From assembly GCF_000970455.1 (NCBI RefSeq), contig NZ_LAJG01000001.1, forward strand, positions 49,676-113,675: a stretch of 64,000 nt of DNA, in the 5' to 3' direction. Shown here one piece after another: positions 17,759-26,910 of the stretch (position 1 is the first letter of the stretch; every line of letters starts with the position of its first letter). Under the pieces are notes generated by a model. That model saw only the letters and a program-made list of their open reading frames with translations. It was not told the origin of the DNA and did no database searches. The translations under genes were made by a program, and so were the position numbers. The DNA comes from Devosia soli (GTDB lineage: Bacteria > Pseudomonadota > Alphaproteobacteria > Rhizobiales > Devosiaceae).

Positions 17759-18649
17759 CTAATCGTTCCCACCGCGTTGGTATGAGGTCGCCGATCGACC
17801 CCAGTAGCGACGAAATGCTCGGCCGAAAGCGGAAAGATCCGTGTAGCCTGAACGTCGCGCTACCTCGGTGATGCTGTAACGGCCAGTCTCGATTGACTCG
17901 GCAGCTCGCTCCATTCGCAGGCGAACTAGATATTGAGCAACGGAGACCCCAAAGCACTGCCGGAAGCAGCGCATGAGGTGGAACTCCGACAGACAGGTTT
18001 CTTCCGCCAGTCGAGCTAGTGAGATCCCGGTCTCGATGTGAGCATGCAGAAGATCCCTGCAGAGCAGAAGCCGCCGCATGAGTTCTGCCCTTGTTCGTGC
18101 CCCGGAAGCGGTGAGCCTTTCCGCGGCTTGGCCGGCGTGCTCGATCGCAGCGCCGCTGGCCGCGATGAGGTCTACCAGCGCAGCGTCAGAACCCAGATCA
18201 TCGCCGAGTTCGATGGCGTTAGCCACCCTCTTTAGACCCGTGGCCACCGCAGGCAGTCCGGGGAGGCTAGTGCTGCTCAGTGCTGAACCCAGGAAAGCGT
18301 CCACCTCATTACTGGTCGCCAGCGTGCGGAGTAGAGGTTCGGGCAGGAAGAGCGAGAAACTGTCGGTCGTCGCAGCCGTTCGAATTGAACTGGAATATGT
18401 GACGTCCGGCCTCACGAACAAAATTTGCCCCGGTGTAACGGTGGTCACACGATCCGAAAACTCGTAGCGCTCGGCACCGGAGAAGACGGTTTTCAGGCTC
18501 AGGTTGCCCGCGTGGGGCTCCACCTGCAGTCGGCTGGTGCGAAGTCTAAAGGCCACGGCGTGACGACGGAACAATTCGTAGTGCGTGTGACGCACAATCT
18601 CTGACGATGACTGTCTTTGAAAAGCCTGTTGAAGTTGGACGACGCGCAC
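17759..18649 (-). CDS. AraC family transcriptional regulator
   Basis: 296 aa with a divergent N-terminal sensing domain and a complete double-HTH C-terminus: ISLARLAEETCLSEFHLMRCFRQCF and ITEVARRSGYTDLSAFGRAFRRYWG. First gene of the AraC-esterase-SUKH unit. Not closely similar to the AraC gene at 10740. Confidence 0.9.
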   Translation of the reverse strand: MRVVQLQQAFQRQSSSEIVRHTHYELFRRHAVAFRLRTSRLQVEPHAGNLSLKTVFSGAERYEFSDRVTTVTPGQILFVRPDVTYSSSIRTAATTDSFSLFLPEPLLRTLATSNEVDAFLGSALSSTSLPGLPAVATGLKRVANAIELGDDLGSDAALVDLIAASGAAIEHAGQAAERLTASGARTRAELMRRLLLCRDLLHAHIETGISLARLAEETCLSEFHLMRCFRQCFGVSVAQYLVRLRMERAAESIETGRYSITEVARRSGYTDLSAFGRAFRRYWGRSATSYQRGGND

Positions 18650-18721
18650 TTGGCCACCGAGATCTCGACAGGCCTAGAATAGCCCTTGGCCATTTCCAGC
18701 GCAAAGGGAGAGCAAACCCAC

Positions 18722-19180
18722 TCAGTTACCCGTTGTCGCCCGCACGATGATTTCGACACGACGGTTGAGTTGCCGTCCAGCAGGATCGTCCGAACCATCG
18801 GGTTTCTCATTGGAAGCCGCTGGACGAGTTTCACCGTAAGCGCGTACCTGAGGCAGCGGCAGAGCGGGAGAGGCGGAAGCCAACCAGGCAGCCACCGAAT
18901 CCGCACGGCGCCTGGACAAGTCCCTGTTGTAAGCGTCCGTGCCCTTTGAGTCGGTGTGACCTTCAACCGTCAGCCTGAAATCTTCCAACTGCTTCAGCTC
19001 TTCCAGGAGTGCCTGCAGATCTTTCTCCCCGTCCGGCCTGATCACAGCCTGATCGAAGTCGAACAGCACGTCTCCTGAAAGCACCCAACGAAGGAGTTCG
19101 TCCCCTTCGTCGGCGAGGTCCGTAGACGGCGCTTCCGGCATCGTGACGACGGGCAGTCCGATGATGTCGCCCGATGGGAA
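18722..19180 (-). pseudogene. OmpA C-terminal domain fragment
   Basis: About 150 codons of an OmpA-like peptidoglycan-binding domain: DVLFDFDQAVIRPDGEKDL, VEGHTDSKGTDAYN, LSRRRADSVAAWL, and the terminal NRRVEIIVR. Its N-terminal half and signal peptide are missing. At ~19175 the frame runs into LigD-like sequence on the same strand, so a rearrangement has joined two gene fragments. Confidence 0.7.
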
Positions 19181-19880
19181 GCTTGGCCATGCCTCGGCCG
19201 TTGTCGCTCGGGCGCCAGCCGCCGATGACGAACTCCTGCCGTTTCGTGCACTTGATCTTGAGCCAGCCCTTGGTGCGATCGCCCACATACCGGCCGTCCA
19301 CGCGCTTGGCGATCACGCCCTCATGGCCGCCCTTGCACATGGTATCGAAGAGCGACTCGCCGCCGTCGATGACGTGATAGCTGTATTGAAGGCTGTCACC
19401 GGCGTCGCGATCGCCGATCAGCTCTTGGAGGATTGCTTTCCGCTCAATGAGCGGCATGCGCGTCAGGTCCTCGCCGTCCTTCTCGAAGATATCGAAAGCG
19501 TAAAATTTGAGAGGGATGCCGGCGGCGATGCCAGTCTTCAGCATGGAGAAGTTGTTACGGCCATGGTTGTCGATGGCGACGATCTCACCGTCGAGCAGCG
19601 CCGATCCTTTCGTCACCGTCTTGAGGCGCGGCAGAATGACCTTGAACTGCTCGGTCCAGTCGTGGCCATTGCGCGTGTAGACCCGGACCTCGCTGCCCGA
19701 GATCGCCACTTGGGCTCGGTAGCCGTCGAACTTCATCTCGAACAGCCAGTCGTCGCCGGTCGGGATGGTCTCCGACAACGTGCAGAGCTGGAACGGTCGG
19801 AAGGTCGGGAGAGGATAGGTAGATTCTGAGTCTCTGCGGCGTGGCCGCTTTGTGCGGAGGTCGGGCGTCAGCCCAGCCAT
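19175..19880 (-). pseudogene. ATP-dependent DNA ligase (LigD ligase domain) fragment
   Basis: From the ATG at 19880 about 235 codons resemble the ligase domain of LigD (bacterial NHEJ). The adenylation motif is EMKFDGYRAQVAI (catalytic Lys), followed by LLDGEIVAID, FYAFDIFEKDGEDL, EGVIAKRVDGRY and GWLKIKCTKRQEFVIGGW. The OB-fold part stops after GGWRPSDNGRGMA, and polymerase and phosphoesterase domains are absent. The open frame continues upstream over the SRAP gene, which is a shadow. The product would lack the C-terminal catalytic motif, so it is probably inactive. Confidence 0.75.
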
Positions 19881-19979
19881 GTCGAACTCAGATACATCGA
19901 GAGTCGAAAATGCGAGTCTTTCGAATCGGTTGCGCGACGCCGATATGATATCGCTCGCATCGAGCCCAGGAGGCCGTCC

Positions 19980-20741
19980 ATGTGCAATCTCTACAGCCAC
20001 ACATCGAACCGTGATGCGATCGCGGCCTTCGTTCAGGACATAAAGCGCATTCACGAGAACGTCGGTAATCTGGAGCCCCAGCCGGGCATTTTCCCAGATT
20101 ATGACGCTCCTATCGTGCGCAATACGCTGGAGGGCCGTGAGTTGGCAAAGGTTCGATGGGGCCTCCCCTCCAGCCAAAAGGCTCTCTTCGACGCTGCCAG
20201 CAAACGTGCAGATAAGTTGCGGGAAAAAGGTAAGGACGTGAACTTCGACGAGTTGCTGAAGATGGAGCCCGATAGCGGCACGACCAACGTTCGCAACATC
20301 ATCACATCCACCGGTAAGTGGAACCAGCATTGGAACCGCTGGATGGGCGTCGAGAACCGGTGCGTCGTGCCCTTCACGTCATTTAGTGAGTTCGACAATA
20401 CCGTTGTGAACGGAACGAAGAATGCAGACACCTGGTTCGCATTCGATGAGACGCGGCCGCTCGCATTCTTCGCAGGTATCTGGGTGAAGGATTGGACCAG
20501 CGTCCGCAAGGTGCGGACGGGCCTGGAGACAACAGACCTCTTCGGATTTCTGACCTGCGAGCCTAACGATGTCGTCGGGTCCATTCACATGAAGGCCATG
20601 CCGGTCATCCTCACGACAAAGGCGGAGGTGGAGATGTGGCTAACCGCACCTAAGGATGAAGCGATCAGCCTGCAGCGCCCGTTGCCCGATGGTGTGCTTG
20701 AGATCGTCTCCGTCGGCACAAAAACTGATCAAGCCGCTTGA
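19980..20741 (+). CDS. SRAP-domain protein (YedK/HMCES family)
   Basis: 253 aa. Forms covalent shields on abasic sites in single-stranded DNA. Cys2 (MCNLYS) is the conserved nucleophile after removal of Met; PFTSFSEF carries the active-site Glu and IHMKAMPVIL the His. Family length is normal. Located between repair-related genes (LigD fragment, dnaE2, dinB), which suits its role in DNA-damage tolerance. A purine-rich AGGAGG lies 7 bp before the ATG. Confidence 0.92.
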   Translation: MCNLYSHTSNRDAIAAFVQDIKRIHENVGNLEPQPGIFPDYDAPIVRNTLEGRELAKVRWGLPSSQKALFDAASKRADKLREKGKDVNFDELLKMEPDSGTTNVRNIITSTGKWNQHWNRWMGVENRCVVPFTSFSEFDNTVVNGTKNADTWFAFDETRPLAFFAGIWVKDWTSVRKVRTGLETTDLFGFLTCEPNDVVGSIHMKAMPVILTTKAEVEMWLTAPKDEAISLQRPLPDGVLEIVSVGTKTDQAA

Positions 20742-20817
20742 GAGTGGCTTGATCCGACTGTCCGCCGCCGAGAGTTGTGCTGCTCAAAGCACATGGGACA
20801 GAACCTACTCGAGGCTC

Positions 20818-21000
20818 TCAGTCACTGAGAACACTGATCGCGATCGCGACAATCGCCAAAGCGCCAGCGGCACCCATGAGGGAGAGGACTGGGCTTAACG
20901 TACCGGCTCCGAGTGGCCCTATGACGGTCCCGGCAATGAGCGCGACTGCAAGCCCCACCAGGAACTGACTGAAGATGGATGCTCTATTGTTCTTCCGCAT
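20818..21000 (-). CDS. 60-aa membrane peptide
   Basis: Start MRKNNRASIFSQ, then two hydrophobic segments (FLVGLAVALIAGTVIGPL and VLSLMGAAGALAIVAIAI) separated by a glycine-rich turn. GGAG lies upstream of the ATG. A plausible two-helix membrane protein of unknown role, convergent with the SRAP gene. Confidence 0.5.
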   Translation of the reverse strand: MRKNNRASIFSQFLVGLAVALIAGTVIGPLGAGTLSPVLSLMGAAGALAIVAIAISVLSD

Positions 21001-21053
21001 AGTGCTTCCTCCGTTGCTCTAGGATTAGCACCGCGTGACAGGGCGGGGATTTC

Positions 21054-21374
21054 GTGGATAACTTCGCCAGATCAGGCGGAGGCGGCGTCCAGGTGAGAGA
21101 CTATGTCGACACTCTAAGCGAGGAGCTGATCGCGCGATACAAGCTCCACCTCGAGACCTTCATGGTCGATCTTTGGAGCTCGGCCGGCATGATCGAGTTC
21201 AGGGTCGGCTTTGCCCTCCGGAGTGAGCACAAGCTGCACGGCTTCACACTCAAGGTGGGTGCCGAGGAGGCTATCACTCCCGCGGAGCGCCGAGCGGTGA
21301 TAGATGCGGTGTTCCTCGAGATCGAGGACCAGCTCGACGAAGCGATATCCTCGAATCTGCTGGAGTTGAACTGA
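21054..21374 (+). CDS. Hypothetical protein upstream of dnaE2
   Basis: 106 aa from a GTG at 21054; a second GTG at 21093 is an alternative start. Mixed alpha/beta composition with an acidic C-terminus (FLEIEDQLDEAISSNLLELN). No family recognised. Overlaps the next small gene by one base (TGATG), and both precede the SOS box of dnaE2. They occupy the place where imuA and imuB usually stand but resemble neither. Confidence 0.45.
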   Translation: MDNFARSGGGGVQVRDYVDTLSEELIARYKLHLETFMVDLWSSAGMIEFRVGFALRSEHKLHGFTLKVGAEEAITPAERRAVIDAVFLEIEDQLDEAISSNLLELN

Positions 21375-21577
21375 TGCTGCCGGATCGCTTGGGCGTGGAG
21401 AAAGAACGAGAGATCCGTCGTCTCCGCGGACTCTTTGCTGGCGTGCAGCGAATACCTGAACATCGCCGCGACGCGGAGTGCGCGGACGATCGCGCACTGA
21501 TCATTCTGCACCTACTCTTAGATCTGGGCGAGGATTGCCGCGACCTTCGCGCTAGCGAGATCAGGCCTCCCGCTTGA
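21374..21577 (+). CDS. Small charged hypothetical protein
   Basis: 67 aa, rich in Arg, Glu and Leu (EKEREIRRLRGLFAGVQ, RALIILHLLLDLGED), likely helical. Translationally coupled to the preceding gene. Unknown function; the opposite strand has a competing frame, so coding status is moderately supported by the overlap only. Confidence 0.4.
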   Translation: MLPDRLGVEKEREIRRLRGLFAGVQRIPEHRRDAECADDRALIILHLLLDLGEDCRDLRASEIRPPA

Positions 21578-21671
21578 GTAGACCCGTAGTCGGCAGTGAA
21601 CTTGTCCACGCGTTTTCCACGTTGACCTGCCGAAGTCAGAAACGACCTTGACTGGATCGCAGCCAGAATGA

Positions 21672-21686
21672 GAACAAAGAGAGAAC
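21672..21686 (+). promoter_or_regulatory. Alphaproteobacterial LexA (SOS) box
   Basis: GAAC, seven bases, GAAC: an exact match to the direct-repeat LexA site used by Rhizobiales and relatives (GTTC-N7-GTTC on the other strand). It ends 33 bp before the dnaE2 ATG, the right place to repress dnaE2 and the genes coupled to it. Confidence 0.8.
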
Positions 21687-21719
21687 AACCCCTCAGCTGA
21701 GTCAGCGGGTCTTTCTTTT

Positions 21720-24700
21720 ATGCCCGGCCATTTCGAACCTTATGCTGAGCTCCTGGCAGCAACGAACTTTTCGTTTCTCAGAGGAGCATCGCACCCATTC
21801 GAGATGGTGGGACAGGCTGCGGGGCTTGGGCTTTCGGGGATCGGCATCTGCGATCGCAACAGCCTTTCGGGCGTAGTCCGCGCGTATGCTGCTGCACGCG
21901 ATCTAGCAAAAGATCATCCTCAGTTCCGCTTGGTTGTCGGCGCTCGCATCGTCTTTTCGGACGATACGCCGGACATCGCCGTCTACCCTACGGATCGCGA
22001 AGCATATGGCCGGTTGAGCGCTCTTTTGACCTTGGGCAACAGACGGGCTCCGAAAGGAGAGTGCATTCTTACCAAAGACGACCTGATTGCACACGCGGAA
22101 GGACAGCTCATGATCGTCGTGCCGCGTCAGGACCGAATCGATGAAGACGGTGACGTCGCAGGTCTGTTGCAGCAAGCAGCGCCCGGCCGCGTCTGGCTCG
22201 CAGCCTATCACCGCTATGACGGGGTCGATGCGGCAAGGCTCAACCAGCTCGCCCAAGCGGCGCGCGCCGCCAGTATACCTCTCCTCGCCAGCATGGATCC
22301 GCTCTACCACGAGCCAGGCCGGCAAATCTTGCAGGATGTACTCACCTGCATTCGAGAGCATGTCACCATCGAAGAGGCTGGGTTTCGTCTTAGTGCGAAC
22401 GCCGAGCGGCACATCAAAACGCCTCTCGAGATGAAAGGTCTCTTCCGACGCTTTCCCTCGGCACTTTCGGAGACGAACCGCTTCCTCTCCATGATCTCCT
22501 TCACCCTCGATCAGCTCAGGTACATCTATCCAGAAGAGACGGTTGGCAACGACGAGACGGCCCAACAGACACTCGAGCGATTGGCTTACGAAGGCGCTCG
22601 TTCGCGATATCCGGATGGTGTTCCCGAAAAGGTTGAGAAGGGCCTTTCGCACGAACTCGCCCTAATCGCCGAGATGGGCTACGCGCCCTATTTCCTCACC
22701 GTGCAGGACATCGTGCGGTTCGCCCGGCAAGAGCGCGGTATCCTTTGTCAGGGCAGGGGCTCTGCCGCGAACTCGGCAGTTTGCTTCTGCCTTGGGATCA
22801 CGGAGGTCGATCCCATGCTCGTCGATCTGCTGTTCGAGCGCTTCGTGTCGACAGAACGGGATGAGCCTCCCGATATCGACGTCGACTTCGAGCACGAGCG
22901 GCGCGAAGAGGTGATGCAGTACATCTACCAGAAGTATGGCCGCCATCGCGCCGGGCTGACCGCCAATGTAATTACTTACCGGGCTAAAGGCGCCATTCGC
23001 GACGTCGGCAAGGTCTTTGGGTTAAGCGACGACGCGATCTCGATGATCAGTGGCCTCAATTGGGGTTGGGGCAGCATCGACATTCCCGAAGAGCGTATGC
23101 GCCAGATCGGCATTAATCCCAACGATCATACCATCGCCACCATCATGGCCCTCGCCGAAGAGCTCTACGGTTTTCCACGCCACCTCGGTCAGCATGTCGG
23201 TGGTTTTGTCATTACGAGAGATCGCCTAGACCATCTTGTCCCGATCTCCAATGCAGCCATGGAAGATCGCACAGTCATCGAGTGGAATAAGGACGACCTC
23301 GACGAACTTGGTATCCTCAAGGTCGACGTTCTCGCGCTCGGCATGCTCAGCTGCATTAGACGCGCCTTCAACCTCATTCGGCAGCACTATGGGCAAAGCC
23401 TGACGCTCGCGACCGTGCCCCAGGAAGATCCGCGTGTTTATCGCATGACGCATCGCGCTGATACCATCGGCGTCTTCCAGATTGAGAGCCGGGCGCAGAT
23501 GTCGATGCTGCCGCGCCTCAAACCCTCCGAGTTCTACGATCTCATCATCGAGGTTGCGATCGTCCGGCCCGGTCCGATCCAGGGCGACATGGTGCATCCC
23601 TATCTCAAGCGTCGGCAGGGGCTAGAACCTACCGTCTATCCATCGCCCGAGCTCGAGCAGGTCTTGAAAAAGACTTATGGCGTTCCCCTGTTCCAGGAAC
23701 AGGCCATGAAGATCGCCATCGTTGCTGGCGGCTTCACCCCAGGAGAGGCCGACAAGCTCCGCCGCGCCATGGCGACCTTCAAGCGCACGGGCGGCGTCGG
23801 CATCTTCAAGGACAAGTTCATCAACGGCATGCTCGAGCGCGGCTATGAGAAGGAGTTCGCCGAGGCTTGCTTCCGCCAAATCGAAGGGTTCGGCTCCTAT
23901 GGCTTTCCCGAAAGCCATGCCGCCAGCTTCGCGCTGCTGGTCTACGTCTCCTGCTGGCTCAAGTGCCACTATCCCGATGTGTTTGGAGCCGCGCTTCTCA
24001 ACTCCCAGCCCATGGGGTTCTACGCCCCTGCGCAGATCATCAGCGATGCACAAGCACACGGAGTTGATGTCCGACCTGTCGACATCAACCTCAGCGACCT
24101 CGAAGTCGTCATGGAGCGCACCAATCAGGCCGGCCTGACGCTGGCACCACGGCATGCCGAGATGGCGGACGACATTTGGGGCAACATGGCCATCCGCCTG
24201 GGCTTCAACCTCGTGGGCGGGCTCAGAACTGATCATGCCAACCTCATCATTGCGAGACGCCGCGGCGGCTACGACAGCATTCGCGATCTTTGGTTGCGGA
24301 CAGGATTATCGCCGAAAATCCTCGCCGTTATTGCCGAAGCGGATGCCTTCCAGTCTCTGGGACTGTCTCGACGCGACGCTACATGGGTCATCCAGGGTCT
24401 CATTGGAGACCATGGCGCCGAGACGCTGCCGCTCTTTGTGGCCGCGGGCCCTCCAACTGCCGTGAAAGACGAGGAGAGCCATCTTCCACCGATGCTCCTG
24501 GGCGAAGAGGTCATCCACGACTATCGCGCACTTTCGATATCTCTGAGGGCTCATCCGATGAGCTTTCTCCGCGAAAACCTCACGGCACGCCGCGTAACGG
24601 TAGCCGACGATTTGCGCACGGCCGAACCGGGCCGTCGCGTCAATGTCGCGGGGCTAGTGCTGGTTCGGCAAAGGCCCGGTACTGCAAGTGGGGTGATCTT

Positions 24701-25043
24701 TGCAACGCTCGAGGACGAAACCGGTGTCGTGAACATCATCGTCTGGCCCAAGGTTTTCGAGGCAAATCGCAGAGTCGTCCTGGGTGCACGCGTGCTTGGC
24801 GTGCAAGGCAAGCTGCAGCGAGAAGGCATCGTCATTCATGTCATCGCGGAGAGGTTTGTCGACCTGACGCCGAATATGGCTGCTATCGCGGGCGGTGTGT
24901 CGATTGGCGACCGTACGATAGCACGAGCCGACGAGGGCAAAACCGGGGGTCCCAAAGGCCGCAATCGCGAGCAGGAGCAATATGAGGCGGCCGTCGCCAA
25001 ACGCCTGCTCGAGGCCTTGCCCATCGGTCGGAATTTTCACTGA
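21720..25043 (+). CDS. dnaE2: Error-prone DNA polymerase III alpha subunit
   Basis: 1107 aa, usual length for DnaE2/ImuC, the translesion C-family polymerase. N-terminal PHP domain begins FEPYAELLAATNFSFLRGAS. The polymerase catalytic aspartates are in EPPDIDVDFEHERRE (near residue 385) and ILKVDVLALGML (near 533). The fingers and a C-terminal OB-fold (VNVAGLVLVRQRPGTASG) are present; SHAASFALLVYVSCWLKCHYPD is characteristic of DnaE2. The stop overlaps the next gene (TGATG). SOS control is indicated by the box at 21672. The usual partners imuA and imuB are absent nearby; a Pol IV gene follows instead. Confidence 0.96.
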   Translation: MPGHFEPYAELLAATNFSFLRGASHPFEMVGQAAGLGLSGIGICDRNSLSGVVRAYAAARDLAKDHPQFRLVVGARIVFSDDTPDIAVYPTDREAYGRLSALLTLGNRRAPKGECILTKDDLIAHAEGQLMIVVPRQDRIDEDGDVAGLLQQAAPGRVWLAAYHRYDGVDAARLNQLAQAARAASIPLLASMDPLYHEPGRQILQDVLTCIREHVTIEEAGFRLSANAERHIKTPLEMKGLFRRFPSALSETNRFLSMISFTLDQLRYIYPEETVGNDETAQQTLERLAYEGARSRYPDGVPEKVEKGLSHELALIAEMGYAPYFLTVQDIVRFARQERGILCQGRGSAANSAVCFCLGITEVDPMLVDLLFERFVSTERDEPPDIDVDFEHERREEVMQYIYQKYGRHRAGLTANVITYRAKGAIRDVGKVFGLSDDAISMISGLNWGWGSIDIPEERMRQIGINPNDHTIATIMALAEELYGFPRHLGQHVGGFVITRDRLDHLVPISNAAMEDRTVIEWNKDDLDELGILKVDVLALGMLSCIRRAFNLIRQHYGQSLTLATVPQEDPRVYRMTHRADTIGVFQIESRAQMSMLPRLKPSEFYDLIIEVAIVRPGPIQGDMVHPYLKRRQGLEPTVYPSPELEQVLKKTYGVPLFQEQAMKIAIVAGGFTPGEADKLRRAMATFKRTGGVGIFKDKFINGMLERGYEKEFAEACFRQIEGFGSYGFPESHAASFALLVYVSCWLKCHYPDVFGAALLNSQPMGFYAPAQIISDAQAHGVDVRPVDINLSDLEVVMERTNQAGLTLAPRHAEMADDIWGNMAIRLGFNLVGGLRTDHANLIIARRRGGYDSIRDLWLRTGLSPKILAVIAEADAFQSLGLSRRDATWVIQGLIGDHGAETLPLFVAAGPPTAVKDEESHLPPMLLGEEVIHDYRALSISLRAHPMSFLRENLTARRVTVADDLRTAEPGRRVNVAGLVLVRQRPGTASGVIFATLEDETGVVNIIVWPKVFEANRRVVLGARVLGVQGKLQREGIVIHVIAERFVDLTPNMAAIAGGVSIGDRTIARADEGKTGGPKGRNREQEQYEAAVAKRLLEALPIGRNFH

Positions 25044-25432
25044 TGCCGACGCGGCCGATCAGAACGCTTCAGGACTTCCATGACACCCAAAGGGCGATCC
25101 ATGCCTACTGTTCGCACTATTGGGTTTGCAGTCACGATGCCCAGCTCGCGCTTGACCTGTTGGCAATCCACCTCGGGTGGAGTTTCGACTTCTATGCGGG
25201 CCGGGATTATCTGGCGGGCCGGCTCAGATGCTCGATCTGCGGCTGGTACCATCCCACTTTCGCTCTCGGGCATGCCGGCAAACGGCCCGAGTTCTCGGGG
25301 ACGCATGGTGCGGGGACAGTGCCAGTGTCAGCCGAGGAACTGATTGCCCTACAACGGGCGCGCGAAGCCAATATGGCGCGCGAAATGCCTTGGGTCGGCA
25401 AGCGCAAGGGGGGCAGGAAGTTCGGTCGATGA
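25043..25432 (+). CDS. Small Zn-ribbon-like protein between dnaE2 and dinB
   Basis: 129 aa, coupled to dnaE2 by a one-base overlap. Cys and His residues cluster as YCSH, VCSH and LRCSICGWYHP, which could bind one zinc. The C-terminus is basic (GKRKGGRKFGR), consistent with nucleic-acid binding. Family not recognised. Its position inside an SOS polymerase operon suggests an accessory role in translesion synthesis; this is inference from context only. Confidence 0.6.
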   Translation: MPTRPIRTLQDFHDTQRAIHAYCSHYWVCSHDAQLALDLLAIHLGWSFDFYAGRDYLAGRLRCSICGWYHPTFALGHAGKRPEFSGTHGAGTVPVSAEELIALQRAREANMAREMPWVGKRKGGRKFGR

Positions 25433-25487
25433 CTGCTGACAAAGGGCGACGCAGGCGTGCTGCAGTATGGCTCGGAAGGAGCGGGCG

Positions 25488-26558
25488 ATGACGGTTCGAA
25501 AAATCATCCACGTCGACATGGACGCTTTTTACGCGTCCGTTGAACAGCGCGATAACCCAGAGTTGCGCGGCAAGCCCGTTGCCGTCGGCCATGGCGCCAA
25601 GCGGGGTGTTGTCGCCGCCGCGAGCTATGAGGCCCGAAGTTATGGGGTTCGTTCCGCCATGCCGTCCATCACGGCGATGCGCAAATGCCCAGACCTCATC
25701 TTTGTCCCGCCCCGGTTCGAAGTCTACCGCGCCGTCTCGGCCCAAATTCGCGAGATTTTTGCGGAGCACACCGATCTCATCGAGCCCCTGTCACTGGACG
25801 AAGCTTACCTCGACGTCACGGAGAACAAACAGAACATTGCGCTCGCCACAGACGTCGCCAACACCATCCGTGCCCGCATCAAGGAAGTGACTGGGCTGAA
25901 CTCATCCGCTGGCATCAGCTACAACAAGTTCCTTGCCAAGATGGCCTCGGGACATCGCAAGCCAAACAATTTCTTCGTCATTCCACCAGGAAAGGGAGAG
26001 GCGTTTGTCGCCCATCTGCCGATTGAGAAGTTTCATGGGGTTGGGCCGGCGACCTCCGAGAAGATGCACCGCTTCGGCATCAGGACAGGAGCGGATTTGG
26101 CGCGTATTCCAATGGATTACCTCATAGAGCACTTCGGCAGCTCGGCCGATTATTGGTGGAAGCTGGGCCGCGGAATCGACGAGCGCCCAGTGACGCCCAA
26201 CCGAGAGCGGAAATCCATTGGTGCCGAGGATACATTTCCAGAAGACATCACCACCATCGACCAGGCCCGCCGCTTAACCGCGCCGTTGATCGACAAAGTC
26301 TGGATCGCGGGAGCAAAACGGCGGCTTGCCGGACGCACTGTCACTCTTAAGATCAAATTCGCCGACTTTGAGCAGATCACGCGTTCGAAGAGTAATGCGG
26401 GCCCGCTGCGCTCGAGAAGCGACATGGAGCTCCTTATCGACGATCTGCTTGTTCGGGAGTTTCCGCCTCCGCGTCCAGTCCGCCTCCTTGGCGTGACGCT
26501 ATCGAACTTGGCTGAGACCGAGACTGAACACGAGGACCAGATTGAGCTAGCTTTATGA
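25488..26558 (+). CDS. dinB: DNA polymerase IV
   Basis: 356 aa Y-family polymerase. The ATG at 25488 is preceded by AAGGAG at 6-nt spacing and is preferred over an ATG 21 bp upstream. Catalytic carboxylates: HVDMDAFYASVE (Asp near residues 8 and 10) and LSLDEAYLDVT. The NKFLAKMAS and little-finger regions are complete, and the end QIELAL fits a beta-clamp binding motif. It lies 55 bp after the Zn-ribbon-like gene and is likely in the same SOS transcript as dnaE2. Confidence 0.95.
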   Translation: MTVRKIIHVDMDAFYASVEQRDNPELRGKPVAVGHGAKRGVVAAASYEARSYGVRSAMPSITAMRKCPDLIFVPPRFEVYRAVSAQIREIFAEHTDLIEPLSLDEAYLDVTENKQNIALATDVANTIRARIKEVTGLNSSAGISYNKFLAKMASGHRKPNNFFVIPPGKGEAFVAHLPIEKFHGVGPATSEKMHRFGIRTGADLARIPMDYLIEHFGSSADYWWKLGRGIDERPVTPNRERKSIGAEDTFPEDITTIDQARRLTAPLIDKVWIAGAKRRLAGRTVTLKIKFADFEQITRSKSNAGPLRSRSDMELLIDDLLVREFPPPRPVRLLGVTLSNLAETETEHEDQIELAL

Positions 26559-26875
26559 CCATGCACCTGGTTCCGGCTGAGGACACAGCTGGGTTTTCGT
26601 ATTCCAACCGGGACGATTTTTAGCTTTCTGCATGGCAGGGGTGCTGCAGACTGGTCCCACGGGTAGAGTGAGCCACATCGGCACCGGCACAATTCAGAGG
26701 GTAGCGGGCCGTTTGGGGTAGGGACGTAGAGATTGCCCATGCTTCCCCAGCCGGCGGGTGCCGCTAAGATGCAGTCTCCTGGATCAAAGCAGCTTTCGAC
26801 CTGCATTCCTGCCAGTAGCGCTCGCCCGATAACGCATCGGCGCGCGAATGGATTATTGGCGGCTAGGTGGTCTTG

Positions 26876-26910
26876 ATAGGTGTCGATAACCGGGGGTTAT
26901 CGACACCTAT
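26876..26910. repeat. 35-bp near-perfect palindrome in a 920-bp gene-free gap
   Basis: A 16-bp arm beginning ATAGGTGTCGATAACC, a GGG centre, and the exact reverse complement. It is the only strong structure I see in 26559-27479, an AT-richer stretch without a convincing ORF. There is no T-tract, so a protein-binding site, recombination site or cruciform is more likely than a terminator. Confidence 0.6.
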
